Shown here: positions 36,546 to 43,409 of the stretch, one piece after another
How the letters are laid out: each line of letters begins with the position of its first letter
Numbering within the stretch: position 1 is the stretch's first letter
NCBI RefSeq assembly: GCF_020622355.1
Contig: NZ_WHVL01000002.1
Location: 1-64,000 of the forward strand
Source of the DNA: Vreelandella malpeensis
Lineage (GTDB): Bacteria > Pseudomonadota > Gammaproteobacteria > Pseudomonadales > Halomonadaceae
Direction: 5' to 3'
DNA: 64,000 bases
Translations under genes and position numbers: made by a program
Notes under the pieces: model-generated
Told to the model about the DNA's origin: nothing
The model's input: only the letters and a program-made list of their open reading frames with translations
Databases searched by the model: none

Positions 36546-38360
36546 ATGACTTTCGATGCCAAGCAATTCTTGAGCTCGGTAAGCACCGCCCCCGGTGTTT
36601 ACCGCATGCTCGACGATCAGCAGAACACGCTCTACGTCGGCAAGGCGAAGCGGCTCAAGGCGCGCCTGGCGAGCTATTTTCGTGGCCAGCTCAACACCAA
36701 GACCCAGGCGATGGTGGCGCGTATCGCCGATATCCAGGTCACCGTCACCCGCAGCGAGACCGAGGCGCTGCTGCTCGAGCAGACGCTGATCAAGGAGCTG
36801 CGCCCGCCCTACAACATCCTTTTGCGCGACGACAAGTCCTACCCTTTCGTCTTCGTCACCGACCGCCACCCTTACCCGGCGCTCGAGTACAAGCGTGCCC
36901 GTCAGCGCCGAGGCGACGGCCGCTACCTGGGGCCCTATCCGAGCAGCGGCGCGGTCAAGGAGAGCCTGACGCTGATGCAGAAGATCTTTCGCACTCGCAA
37001 TTGCGAGGACAGCGTGTTCGCCAACCGCAGCCGGCCTTGCCTGCAGTATCAGATCGACCGCTGCAGCGCCCCTTGCGTGGGCTACATTTCGCAAGAGGAG
37101 TACACGCGCGATGTCGAGCACGCCGTGATGTGCCTGGAGGGCAAGAGCGACGACGTCACCCAGGCGCTGAGCGATCAGATGGAAACGGCGAGCAAGGCGC
37201 TGAACTTCGAGGAGGCCGGGCGCCTGCGCGATCAGATCCTCAGGCTGCGCCAGCTCCAGCAGCGCCAGTTCGTCGACAACGAACGTGGCGATGCCGACAT
37301 TTTCGCCCTCGCCCACCGCCCGGGCGCCCAGGGCATTTCGATCATAAGCATCCGCGATGGCCGCCTTCTCGGCGCGCGCCACCACACGCCGAAAAACGAC
37401 CTGGAGCTCTCCGACGAAATGCTCTTGACCGAGGTGGTCAGCCAGTACTATTTCGGCCAACCGCACAACGTGCCAACGGAAGTGATCACCAGTCACGCGC
37501 TGATCGACAGCGCCCTGATCGCCGATGCGCTGAGCGAGCAGGCAGGCAGGAAAGTGCGCGTGGCGCACCAGGTGCGCGGCCACCGCGCCCAGTGGCAGCA
37601 CCTGGCGATGACCAATGCCGAACAGCAGCTCGCCTCGCAACTGGCCAACAAGACGCAGCTCGCGGCGCGTTTCGAGGCCCTGCAGAAGGCGTTGGGGCTT
37701 GAGCAGACACCAGAGCGGCTGGAGTGCTTCGACATCAGCCACAGCCACGGCGAGGCGACCGTGGCTTCCTGCGTGGTATTCGACCAGCAGGGTCCGCGCA
37801 AGAGCGACTACCGCCACTTTCGCATCGAGGGCGTGGCGGCGGGCGATGACTACGCCGCCATGCAGCAGGCGCTGACGCGGCGTTTGAAACGGGTCAAGAG
37901 CGGCGAGGCGACGACCCCGGACATCCTGATCGTCGACGGCGGCAAGGGGCAGATCAACATGGCTCGTGGCGTGATCGAGGAGCTCGGAGTGAGCGGTATC
38001 ATGCTGCTGGGCGTTGCCAAGGGCACCACCCGCAAGGCCGGGCTCGAGACGCTGTTCGTGGAAAGCAGCGACCAGGCGCTGCCGCTCGATCCCGCCTCGC
38101 CGGCGCTACACCTGATCCAGCACATACGCGACGAATCGCACCGCTTCGCCATTGCCGGGCATCGTGCCCAGCGCGACAAGGCCCGGCGCACCTCGACGCT
38201 ACAGGACATTCCCGGCGTCGGCCCGAAACGCCGGCGTGAGCTGCTGCGCTTCTTCGGCGGTCTTCAGGGGGTACAGAAGGCAAGCCAGAGCGAGCTCGCC
38301 CGTGTGCCCGGCATCAGCGCGGCCATGGCGGCCACGATCTATCAGGCGCTGAATGGATAA
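36546..38360 (+). CDS. uvrC: Excinuclease ABC subunit UvrC
   Basis: A 604-aa endonuclease that makes both incisions in nucleotide-excision repair. The N-terminal GIY-YIG nuclease ([21 protein letters not shown], shortened motif GVYRMLD...LYVGKAK) is followed by the Cys-rich region ([15 protein letters not shown]), the UVR domain near 205-240, the RNase H-like nuclease domain ([23 protein letters not shown]) and C-terminal helix-hairpin-helix motifs ([22 protein letters not shown]). An in-frame GTG at 36537 is an alternative start. Gene order with gacA and pgsA is conserved. Confidence 0.97.
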   Translation: MTFDAKQFLSSVSTAPGVYRMLDDQQNTLYVGKAKRLKARLASYFRGQLNTKTQAMVARIADIQVTVTRSETEALLLEQTLIKELRPPYNILLRDDKSYPFVFVTDRHPYPALEYKRARQRRGDGRYLGPYPSSGAVKESLTLMQKIFRTRNCEDSVFANRSRPCLQYQIDRCSAPCVGYISQEEYTRDVEHAVMCLEGKSDDVTQALSDQMETASKALNFEEAGRLRDQILRLRQLQQRQFVDNERGDADIFALAHRPGAQGISIISIRDGRLLGARHHTPKNDLELSDEMLLTEVVSQYYFGQPHNVPTEVITSHALIDSALIADALSEQAGRKVRVAHQVRGHRAQWQHLAMTNAEQQLASQLANKTQLAARFEALQKALGLEQTPERLECFDISHSHGEATVASCVVFDQQGPRKSDYRHFRIEGVAAGDDYAAMQQALTRRLKRVKSGEATTPDILIVDGGKGQINMARGVIEELGVSGIMLLGVAKGTTRKAGLETLFVESSDQALPLDPASPALHLIQHIRDESHRFAIAGHRAQRDKARRTSTLQDIPGVGPKRRRELLRFFGGLQGVQKASQSELARVPGISAAMAATIYQALNG

Positions 38361-38455
38361 AGCCCCGCTTGGCATGGATGCCGCCGGCCAAGGCGGATAG
38401 AATGGTCGTACACACGTTCGACTTCCTGACTCTCCAGCAAGGATCGCGCCCTGCG

Positions 38456-39004
38456 ATGAACATACCCAACATACTGACCCTGGCAAGAATCGTCTTCATT
38501 CCGCTTCTGGTGGTGCTGTTCTACTTGCCTTATAGCTGGAGCATGCCGCTGGCGGCGATCCTGTTCGCCTTGGCCTCCATCACCGACTGGCTGGATGGGT
38601 ATCTGGCCAGGCTCTGGAACCAGTCGACGCCCTTCGGCGCCTTCCTGGACCCGGTAGCGGACAAGCTGATGGTCGCCGTGGCCCTGGCACTTCTGATCGA
38701 GCGCTTCGACACCATGCTGCTCACCCTGCCGGCTCTGGTGATCATCGGCCGCGAGATTGTCATTTCCGCTCTCAGGGAGTGGATGGCGGAGATGGGCAAG
38801 CGCGGCATGGTCGCGGTCTCATGGATCGGCAAGCTCAAGACCACCCTGCAGATGGTGGCGCTGCTGGTTCTGCTCGCCTTCCCTCCGGGTCACGAGCTGG
38901 CCCAGATTGGCGTGGGCATTCTCTACGTCGCGGCGATCCTCACGCTCTGGTCGATGTTCCAGTACCTGCGCGCCGCCTGGCCGCATCTCAGCCGTTCAAT
39001 GTAA
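38456..39004 (+). CDS. pgsA: CDP-diacylglycerol--glycerol-3-phosphate 3-phosphatidyltransferase
   Basis: A 182-aa integral membrane enzyme making phosphatidylglycerol phosphate. The CDP-alcohol phosphotransferase motif D-G-x2-A-R-x8-G-x3-D-x3-D is visible as [14 protein letters not shown] then [12 protein letters not shown]. About five or six membrane segments. The ATG at 38456 follows AAGGA. Third gene of the gacA-uvrC-pgsA operon; the tRNA cluster follows after a tandem-repeat region. Confidence 0.96.
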   Translation: MNIPNILTLARIVFIPLLVVLFYLPYSWSMPLAAILFALASITDWLDGYLARLWNQSTPFGAFLDPVADKLMVAVALALLIERFDTMLLTLPALVIIGREIVISALREWMAEMGKRGMVAVSWIGKLKTTLQMVALLVLLAFPPGHELAQIGVGILYVAAILTLWSMFQYLRAAWPHLSRSM

Positions 39005-39014
39005 CGTAACGGGC

Positions 39015-39093
39015 GAAAAAGCTGTCTTGAAAAGCTATCTTGCAGAGCCATCTCGAAAAGCGGTCTTGAAAAGCTATCTCGAAAAGCTATCTC
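39015..39093 (+). repeat. Six tandem 13-14-nt repeats between pgsA and tRNA-Gly
   Basis: Starting 11 nt after the pgsA stop there are six head-to-tail units with consensus GAAAAGCTATCTT/C: 39015-39028 (14 nt), then 13-nt units from 39029, 39042, 39055, 39068 and 39081. The last two are identical; the third is most diverged. The period is not a multiple of three and no gene spans it. The tRNA promoter starts 26 nt after the array. A similar array with the same AAAAGC core in the same transcriptional sense lies between prpB and prpC (51587-51660). Confidence 0.85.
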
Positions 39094-39118
39094 ATTGTAC
39101 GCACTGACCATTTCGTCG

Positions 39119-39146
39119 TTGACAAGTCCGGATTAGTGCGTATAAT
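39119..39146 (+). promoter_or_regulatory. Promoter of the tRNA-Gly/Cys/Leu cluster
   Basis: Consensus -35 TTGACA (39119-39124), a 16-nt spacer and consensus -10 TATAAT (39141-39146), 15 nt before the tRNA-Gly gene. The discriminator TCGCCC is GC-rich, as for stable RNA promoters. Confidence 0.92.
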
Positions 39147-39161
39147 TCGCCCTCGAGTCAA

Positions 39162-39236
39162 GCGGGAATAGCTCAGTGGTAGAGCATCGCCTTGCCAAGG
39201 CGAGGGTCGGGAGTTCGAATCTCCTTTCCCGCTCCA
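39162..39236 (+). tRNA. tRNA-Gly(GCC)
   Basis: A 75-nt tRNA. Acceptor GCGGGAA pairs with TTCCCGC, the D-arm is AGCTCAGTGGTAGAGC, the anticodon loop CTTGCCAAG gives GCC, the T-arm GGGAGTTCGAATCTCC, and the encoded CCA is at 39234-39236. First of three tandem tRNAs downstream of pgsA, a conserved arrangement. Confidence 0.98.
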
Positions 39237-39268
39237 TTCAAGCAAGCAAAGAGTGGATCTGACTTAAA

Positions 39269-39342
39269 GGCTGGATGGCAGAGTGGTTATGCAGCGGACT
39301 GCAACTCCGTGTACGCCGGTTCGATTCCGACTCCAGCCTCCA
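39269..39342 (+). tRNA. tRNA-Cys(GCA)
   Basis: A 74-nt tRNA. Acceptor GGCTGGA pairs with TCCAGCC, the anticodon loop CTGCAAC gives GCA, the T-loop is TTCGATT, and the CCA is encoded. Second tRNA of the cluster. Confidence 0.98.
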
Positions 39343-39390
39343 TATCTCCTGTAGCAGCTCTCTAATCCTGGATTCGAGCGCTGCTATACC

Positions 39391-39477
39391 GCCCGGATGG
39401 CGAAATCGGTAGACGCAAGAGACTTAAAATCTCTCGGGGGTAACCCCGTGCCGGTTCAAGTCCGGCTCCGGGCACCA
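39391..39477 (+). tRNA. tRNA-Leu(TAA), integration site of the mobile element
   Basis: An 87-nt tRNA with a long variable arm (CGGGGGTAACCCCG). Acceptor GCCCGGA pairs with TCCGGGC, the anticodon loop CTTAAAA gives TAA, and the CCA is encoded. It is complete and functional-looking. Its 3' part from the anticodon stem on (39419-39477) plus 8 nt is duplicated at 41957-42023, marking the insertion of a small element that regenerated the tRNA end. Confidence 0.98.
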
Positions 39478-39485
39478 TTATTTTC
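39419..39485 (+). repeat. Left attachment-site repeat (att, 67 bp)
   Basis: Identical over 67 bp to 41957-42023; begins GAGACTTAAAATCTC in the anticodon stem of tRNA-Leu and ends ACCATTATTTTC 8 nt after the CCA. The exchange point lies somewhere within it, most likely in the anticodon or T-arm region as for other tRNA-targeting recombinases. Confidence 0.95.
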
Positions 39486-39537
39486 AATAAGTTAGATCAT
39501 ATACCCGGCCTACCCCCTCTTGAAGCCAACGTTCAAC

Positions 39538-39554
39538 GTCCACAAAGTGTCCAC
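39538..39554 (+). promoter_or_regulatory. Candidate arm-type integrase site, left
   Basis: GTCCACAAAGTGTCCAC contains two direct copies of GTCCAC. It matches the right-end site at 41849-41865 at 15 of 17 positions and lies 52 nt inside the left att repeat. On a circular form the two would flank the att core on opposite arms. Confidence 0.5.
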
Positions 39555-39724
39555 ATCTAGAAATATTCTCTATGTGTTCTGATTACTTTGAATGGTGGTG
39601 AGCGAAGCGAACGCATGACAAACAACAGGCTTGCGGCATCCCCTCTTTTCGTCGCGGCCTCATTCCTCGCTGAATCCCCTCACTCTATATCGCGGCCCTG
39701 GTAAACGTTGGTTTTAACCACTCC

Positions 39725-39851
39725 GTCACCTATCGCCGTCGGTCGCGCCTGATCAACGCCATGCTAATGGGGTTGCGTCATACTCTGCGTAGCACGGGTT
39801 GACGCGACCCCATTAGCATGGCCGAATCCGATGCGACTGAGGCGAGCTGAC
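39725..39851. other. 127-nt nested palindrome in the mobile element
   Basis: An inner stem of 23 bp with one mismatch (39758-39780 and 39800-39822; GCCATGCTAATGGGGTTGCG... on the left arm) encloses a 19-nt loop. Outside a roughly 10-nt internal loop the arms pair again (TCGCCGTCGGTCGC 39733-39746 with GCGACTGAGGCGA 39833-39845, one bulge and one mismatch), then GTCA/TGAC (39725-39728 and 39848-39851). It is not a simple terminator since no T-run follows. The rest of the 384-nt gap 39478-39861 shows no gene. Roles could be a structured RNA, an origin or transfer site, or a small inserted repeat. I do not recognise it. Confidence 0.8.
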
Positions 39852-39861
39852 AAGTGGTTAA

Positions 39862-40077
39862 TCACTCTGGATCCTGGAGCCCGAGGGAGCGGGGATGCCG
39901 AGAAGGCAGAGAAACCACATTGGAGCTCTTTAGTCGCTCAATTACCCCCCCATATTCTGTATGCAGGCTTTCTAGCATCTGCATGCTTACTTTCCTAGGC
40001 AAATTGCCCTGCTTAATAATTCTTGGTGCTGCGGCGATACGCGCAGACACGTCTCTAAAATGCTCTTCAGGCGTCAC
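39862..40077 (-). CDS. Small element-encoded protein coupled to the integrase
   Basis: A 71-aa ORF (MTPEEHFRDVSARIAAAPRI then IKQGNLPRKVSMQMLE) whose GTG start overlaps the integrase TGA (GTGA) and has a perfect GGAGG 7 nt upstream inside the integrase end. This makes translation very likely. It is probably all-alpha and basic in the middle. Its size and position resemble excisionase or recombination directionality factors, but no clear winged-helix motif is visible, so the function is unknown. Confidence 0.7.
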   Translation of the reverse strand: MTPEEHFRDVSARIAAAPRIIKQGNLPRKVSMQMLESLHTEYGGVIERLKSSNVVSLPSRHPRSLGLQDPE

Positions 40078-41063
40078 TTGATGACCTCCAACACGTTTAG
40101 CTTTTTGGCTTCCTCTAGGTGATCAGGAGCTAAATGCGCATACCTCATTGTCATGGTGATAGTTGAATGATCTAGGATGCGCTGTAAGGTTAAGATACTA
40201 CCGCCCTGCATAATGAAGTGGCTGGCAAAAGTATGCCTAAGCACATGCGTCATCTGCCCCTTTGGCAGAGCAATGCCTGCTCTATTAATAGCATTTTTGA
40301 AAGCCTCATAGCCTCCCTTAAATAGCCTTCCAGGGCCACCAGCAGCAAGTATCTCGGCTTCAAGCTCATGGCTTATAGGTATGTGCCGTGGCTTACCATT
40401 TTTCGTGCTCCAAAATGATGCTAAACCGTTTTTAACATTCTCCCTTCGTAACGTTTCAGCCTCAGTCCACCGCGCTCCCGTTGCTAGGCATACTTTGGCA
40501 ATTAACAAAGATGAACCATTCCTAGATACCCCCAATTCTTCAAGTAAGCGCTTGACTTCCTCTTTAGTAAGATATCTTAGTTCACGGTTGTCATATTTTA
40601 GCTTTCGGCTTTGCCTGACTGGATTAGGCTTATCCCACTCACCAGCTCTTGCTAATTCGTTGAATAGGGCATTCAAGTAGGCCCTATCATGATTCATCGT
40701 ATTCGCCGAAACAGACTGGCTCCTAGCCTCTCTAAGCCGTGTAAACCACTCTTGATCAAGTTCATCTGCCAATGGGTTTCCAGAAAGCTCACAGAGCTTT
40801 ACTAAGCGCTGCTTGCGCGACTGCCCATCAATGTTGTGCTTTCCATGCACCTGGTACCAACGCTCCACCAAATCAGAGAGCTTTCGAGCATCTTTTCTAG
40901 GGGGCTCCCAGTCAGGGGCTTGAACTACCTTCGCCTTAATGTGATTCTCGTACCTGAGCGCTTCAGCCTTGGTCTTAAATTTCTTTCTGAAACGCCTAGA
41001 CCCCCTACCGTTTCCTCTGAAATCAGCCAGCCAGCTACCATCCTCTTGTTTGCTTACTCCCAT
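40074..41063 (-). CDS. int: Tyrosine recombinase/phage-type integrase
   Basis: A 329-aa integrase. An N-terminal arm-binding domain (about 1-55, MGVSKQEDGSWLADFRGNG) precedes a SAM-like core-binding domain (about 60-150) and the catalytic domain (about 165-320). Catalytic residues are Arg in ATGARWTEAETL, His-x-x-Arg in THVLRHTFASHF, His in ILDHSTITMTM and Tyr in MRYAHLAPDH. All are present, so the enzyme is probably active. The P2-like class often targets tRNA genes, consistent with the tRNA-Leu site. The ATG at 41063 follows GGAGGG; an upstream GTG start is less likely. Codon use and composition differ from the surrounding chromosome. Confidence 0.95.
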   Translation of the reverse strand: MGVSKQEDGSWLADFRGNGRGSRRFRKKFKTKAEALRYENHIKAKVVQAPDWEPPRKDARKLSDLVERWYQVHGKHNIDGQSRKQRLVKLCELSGNPLADELDQEWFTRLREARSQSVSANTMNHDRAYLNALFNELARAGEWDKPNPVRQSRKLKYDNRELRYLTKEEVKRLLEELGVSRNGSSLLIAKVCLATGARWTEAETLRRENVKNGLASFWSTKNGKPRHIPISHELEAEILAAGGPGRLFKGGYEAFKNAINRAGIALPKGQMTHVLRHTFASHFIMQGGSILTLQRILDHSTITMTMRYAHLAPDHLEEAKKLNVLEVIK

Positions 41064-41149
41064 CGGTTGAGACCCTCCATGTAACACGTCTCACAGAAAT
41101 ACCATCTAAAACCTTGGTAACTTGTCATAGATGCACAGTACAGCATGAC

Positions 41150-41253
41150 CTATATAGAAATCCTAGCACAAAACCTATATAGGAACACAATATAAAAAAC
41201 ATACTCTTGTTGACTTTTGTAAGATATGGACCTATTTTGTTTCTATATAGAAA
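41150..41253. promoter_or_regulatory. Three CTATATAG palindromes in the int/RHH divergent region
   Basis: The AT-rich divergent region holds CTATATAG at 41150-41157 (context CCTATATAGAAA), CCTATATAGG at 41174-41183 and the perfect 14-bp palindrome TTTCTATATAGAAA at 41240-41253. The last lies just past the -10 box of the rightward promoter. Such spacing suits repression of both genes by a dimeric DNA-binding protein; the ribbon-helix-helix protein encoded next to it is the obvious candidate. Confidence 0.6.
41210..41238 (+). promoter_or_regulatory. Candidate promoter of the RHH gene
   Basis: TTGACT (41210-41215), a 17-nt spacer and TATTTT (41233-41238), 31 nt before the ATG at 41269. The palindrome TTTCTATATAGAAA overlaps the expected transcription start. 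Confidence 0.55.
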
Positions 41254-41268
41254 ATATAGAGATTAGTA

Positions 41269-41844
41269 ATGTCTTATTCTTTGGATAAAGATCAAAGGCG
41301 TCGTCTTTCGGCCTACCTGAGGAAAGGCAAGCCTGAAGGCTGGAGAAACCTTCTTGAAACAATGAGTAATGGTCCAGGTTGGAAAAAGTTTGGCCTGTAC
41401 TACGAGTGCGTGCGCTCCGGCGGTGTTGATGATAATTTGTTTAGGGAACGCTGGTCGGTTAGCGGTGAAATGCCTACATTACCGTCGGTCGCAACCAATA
41501 CGGAAAAAGGCCTTACTAATTTCCTGCTTCGGATTCGCGAGCAAAAGCTTTCAGAATCGCCTCCGCAGTCAGCCGATCAGCCTTCCACACTGACTGATTC
41601 GAACAACCATGGGCAAACTGCAGCGGCCTCAAGCTCCCATGAGCCGGTAGAGCAACCGCCTTTTAAGCCAATCGCTAAAGAAAAAAAACGAACCATCTCT
41701 ATGATGATTGAGCCTTCGCTTTATGATGAAGTTAAGCGACTGGCCGATTTAAAGGAGCGGTCTGTAGGTGCTCAAATACGGCACTCTCTTAAACAAAGCC
41801 TCAAAGCCAACGCCCACCTTTTAGGCTATGACGAAACACCCTGA
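41269..41844 (+). CDS. Element-encoded protein with C-terminal ribbon-helix-helix
   Basis: A 191-aa protein. The N-terminal about 75 residues form an unfamiliar, basic, helical domain (SLDKDQRRRLSAYLRKGKPE, GPGWKKFGLYYECVRSG). A Ser/Pro/Gln-rich linker (about 90-135) follows. The C-terminus (about 138-185) is a CopG/Arc-like ribbon-helix-helix: strand RTISMMIEP, helix SLYDEVKRLADLKE, turn RSVG, helix AQIRHSLKQSL. It probably binds DNA as a dimer and may regulate int or autoregulate, given the CTATATAG sites. It is divergent from int, with no strong Shine-Dalgarno. The N-terminal domain could interact with a replication or recombination partner; unknown. Confidence 0.8.
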   Translation: MSYSLDKDQRRRLSAYLRKGKPEGWRNLLETMSNGPGWKKFGLYYECVRSGGVDDNLFRERWSVSGEMPTLPSVATNTEKGLTNFLLRIREQKLSESPPQSADQPSTLTDSNNHGQTAAASSSHEPVEQPPFKPIAKEKKRTISMMIEPSLYDEVKRLADLKERSVGAQIRHSLKQSLKANAHLLGYDETP

Positions 41845-41848
41845 AAAT

Positions 41849-41865
41849 GTCCACAGAATGTCCAC
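41849..41865 (+). promoter_or_regulatory. Candidate arm-type integrase site, right
   Basis: GTCCACAGAATGTCCAC, 15/17 identical to 39538-39554 and in the same orientation, 91 nt inside the right att repeat and just after the stop of the RHH gene. Confidence 0.5.
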
Positions 41866-41956
41866 TTTACATTGTCACATCTGCATCTAGTGGGCAGTTA
41901 TTGTCGCTAACAAGCTGTTTTTACTAAGCACTGATACTGTACGAGCTGTTTTAAAT

Positions 41957-42023
41957 GAGACTTAAAATCTCTCGGGGGTAACCCCGTGCCGGTTCAAGTC
42001 CGGCTCCGGGCACCATTATTTTC
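41957..42023 (+). repeat. Right attachment-site repeat (tRNA-Leu 3' fragment)
   Basis: A perfect 67-bp copy of 39419-39485. It holds the tRNA-Leu variable arm, T-arm, acceptor 3' strand and CCA but lacks the 5' half, so it is not a functional tRNA. It is the original chromosomal 3' end displaced by insertion. Confidence 0.95.
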
Positions 42024-42160
42024 CCGCGCCGTCGATTGCCTCACTCCTTACCGTTTTACCCGTGCGCCGCCATACTCCTTATGCTTTCCCTTTCTCACCA
42101 AGCGTTTCTGGCCACGCTACCATAGCGACCTCAATATCCATCGCGCGCGAGGAATTGATC

Positions 42161-42556
42161 ATGGCTCGACCTTCCACCGACATGCTGATCATCGGTCGCG
42201 GCATTGCCGAATTGACGCTCGCTCTCGGTATTGCCGATCACCTCGCGGTGACACTCGTCGGCGCAGCCGACCGTGACCGAGGCGCGAGCCGCTGGGCTCA
42301 TGTCGGTATCGTCAGATTCGATGCCGACCTTGGCGAGGCCGCCGCGCGACTCGATGAACTCGAGGCAGAGCGCCTGGCGCTTGGCAACACCGAGCACCCA
42401 AAGAGTCGACGCCTCACACAGAGAGTGCGCCTGGCCAGACTGACCGTCGACGCTGCCCGCGCCCGACGCGAGTCCCGGGGATTGCACTATTCGACGGACT
42501 GGCCTGCCGGAAAGGGCGCCCACTCTGTCAAAGCGCAGACTATCCCGGTGCTCTAG
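42161..42556 (+). pseudogene. nadB: Internally deleted L-aspartate oxidase remnant (nadB')
   Basis: A 131-aa open frame with a good GAGGAA ribosome-binding site. Residues 1-40 resemble the FAD-binding N-terminus of NadB (DMLIIGRGIAELTLALGIAD; family pattern DVLIIGSGAAGLSLAL), but the dinucleotide motif is damaged (GRGIAE). Residues about 44-131 match the very C-terminus of NadB (WAHVGIVR, ARRESRGLHYSTDWP, final VL). Roughly 400 central residues with the catalytic flavin domain are missing, in frame. It cannot be an aspartate oxidase. It sits beside ygfX-sdhE, the usual neighbours of nadB in pseudomonads, so this is the original locus. It converges on ygfX, sharing CTAG. Confidence 0.85.
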
Positions 42557-42951
42557 CGCCCGGGGCGATGCAACAGGCGGCGAAGCGCGCGGTGGCTCTC
42601 ACCGGGCAAGCTGTCCGGCCATAGCCAGAGCCGCGTGCGCCCTATTTCGAGCCCCAGAAGCCAGGGTCCCAGATAGAAGCAGCGCAGCGGACGCTGCTCG
42701 CCCAGCTCCCCGTTCGGTGATAGCCAGCGGGCGTAAAGTGCCTCGTCGAGGCGATGGACGAAGAGCATCCCGATCGGCTGGCCCCGAGCGTGACGAAACA
42801 CCAGCCACAGGCACGCCGGCAGTGCAACGAGCATCCAGGGCGAAGCGGTCAACCACAGCCCCACCCCGACGAGCCCCATGGCCAGCAGCAAGTGAATCAC
42901 CAGCGAATAGCTAGAGCGTGCGATAGGCACTGTTATCGGTGGTTTCGGCAT
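42553..42951 (-). CDS. ygfX: YgfX-like membrane protein
   Basis: A 132-aa protein with two close hydrophobic segments near the N-terminus (about 16-50) and a cytosolic C-terminal part with GPWLLGLEIGRTRLWLWPDSL, typical of the YgfX (CptA) family. In E. coli it was proposed as a toxin-like inhibitor of cytoskeletal proteins paired with SdhE, but this role is debated. Its start overlaps sdhE by 41 nt; a GTG later in the overlap (about 42930) could be the real start. It converges on the nadB remnant. Confidence 0.82.
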   Translation of the reverse strand: MPKPPITVPIARSSYSLVIHLLLAMGLVGVGLWLTASPWMLVALPACLWLVFRHARGQPIGMLFVHRLDEALYARWLSPNGELGEQRPLRCFYLGPWLLGLEIGRTRLWLWPDSLPGESHRALRRLLHRPGR

Positions 42952-43204
42952 GTTCGACGATCATCTGGACGATATGACGAAGCTCGGGTTCTTCTGGCCA
43001 CTCACGGTGCATCAGCCAAACGAAGAGATCCTGGTCCTCCTCCTCGATCAGGCGCTGGTAGGCGAGTTGCTCCACCTCGGAGAGCGTCTCGAAGCGCGCC
43101 TCGAGAAACGGAATCAGCAAAAGGTCCAGCTCCCACATGCCACGGCGCGAATGCCAGTAAAGCCGCTTGCGAAGGATGGCCTTGGGGGATGTGTCGTCGC
43201 TCAA
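42911..43204 (-). CDS. sdhE: FAD assembly factor SdhE
   Basis: A 97-aa protein that helps attach FAD covalently to the succinate dehydrogenase flavoprotein. The signature RRGMWELD (RGxxE) is at about 20-27, followed by FETLSEVEQLAYQRLIEEED. The start is TTG at 43204 with GAGG upstream. It lies upstream of ygfX and overlaps it. Confidence 0.94.
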   Translation of the reverse strand: MSDDTSPKAILRKRLYWHSRRGMWELDLLLIPFLEARFETLSEVEQLAYQRLIEEEDQDLFVWLMHREWPEEPELRHIVQMIVEHAETTDNSAYRTL

Positions 43205-43409
43205 CGGGAACCTCTACGGGCTGGAAAATGGAAAGCCAGTATACCGAAGCCACGGGGTCGCGCCAGCGGCCCGCTTCGCCTATGCTGTTATTCGACCTAG
43301 AACCTTGTTTTATCTAAATTGTTTTATACCAAAATGCGCAGTATGCTGAGTTGGATGTTATGCAGGTCGAAAGCCCGTACGACCTTTAACGTTCGCAGGG
43401 AGCCAACCG

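Larger units (their letters stand above)
39419..42023. mobile_element. Minimal integrative element in tRNA-Leu (about 2.5 kb)
   Basis: The segment is bounded by a perfect 67-bp direct repeat (39419-39485 and 41957-42023) made of the tRNA-Leu 3' half. It encodes a tyrosine recombinase on the minus strand, a coupled 71-aa ORF, and a divergent 191-aa ribbon-helix-helix protein. It is visibly richer in A/T and in rare codons than its neighbours. It also holds a 127-nt nested palindrome and paired 17-bp motifs near both ends. No replication, capsid, relaxase, toxin or resistance gene is visible. It may be an intact minimal element dependent on a helper, or the remnant of a larger one; the perfect att repeats and intact integrase favour recent activity. 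Confidence 0.93.

Noticed and set aside
39015..39093. Tandem 13-mers as a CRISPR array
   Set aside because: The units are contiguous, without spacers, much shorter than CRISPR repeats, and there are no cas genes.
39725..39851. Palindrome as an integron attC site
   Set aside because: The expected GTTRRRY/RYYYAAC core sites are not at the stem ends, there is no integron integrase, and the stem is too regular.
41957..42023. A second tRNA-Leu gene
   Set aside because: Only the 3' half is present; the 5' acceptor strand and D-arm are missing, so it is the displaced attachment-site copy.
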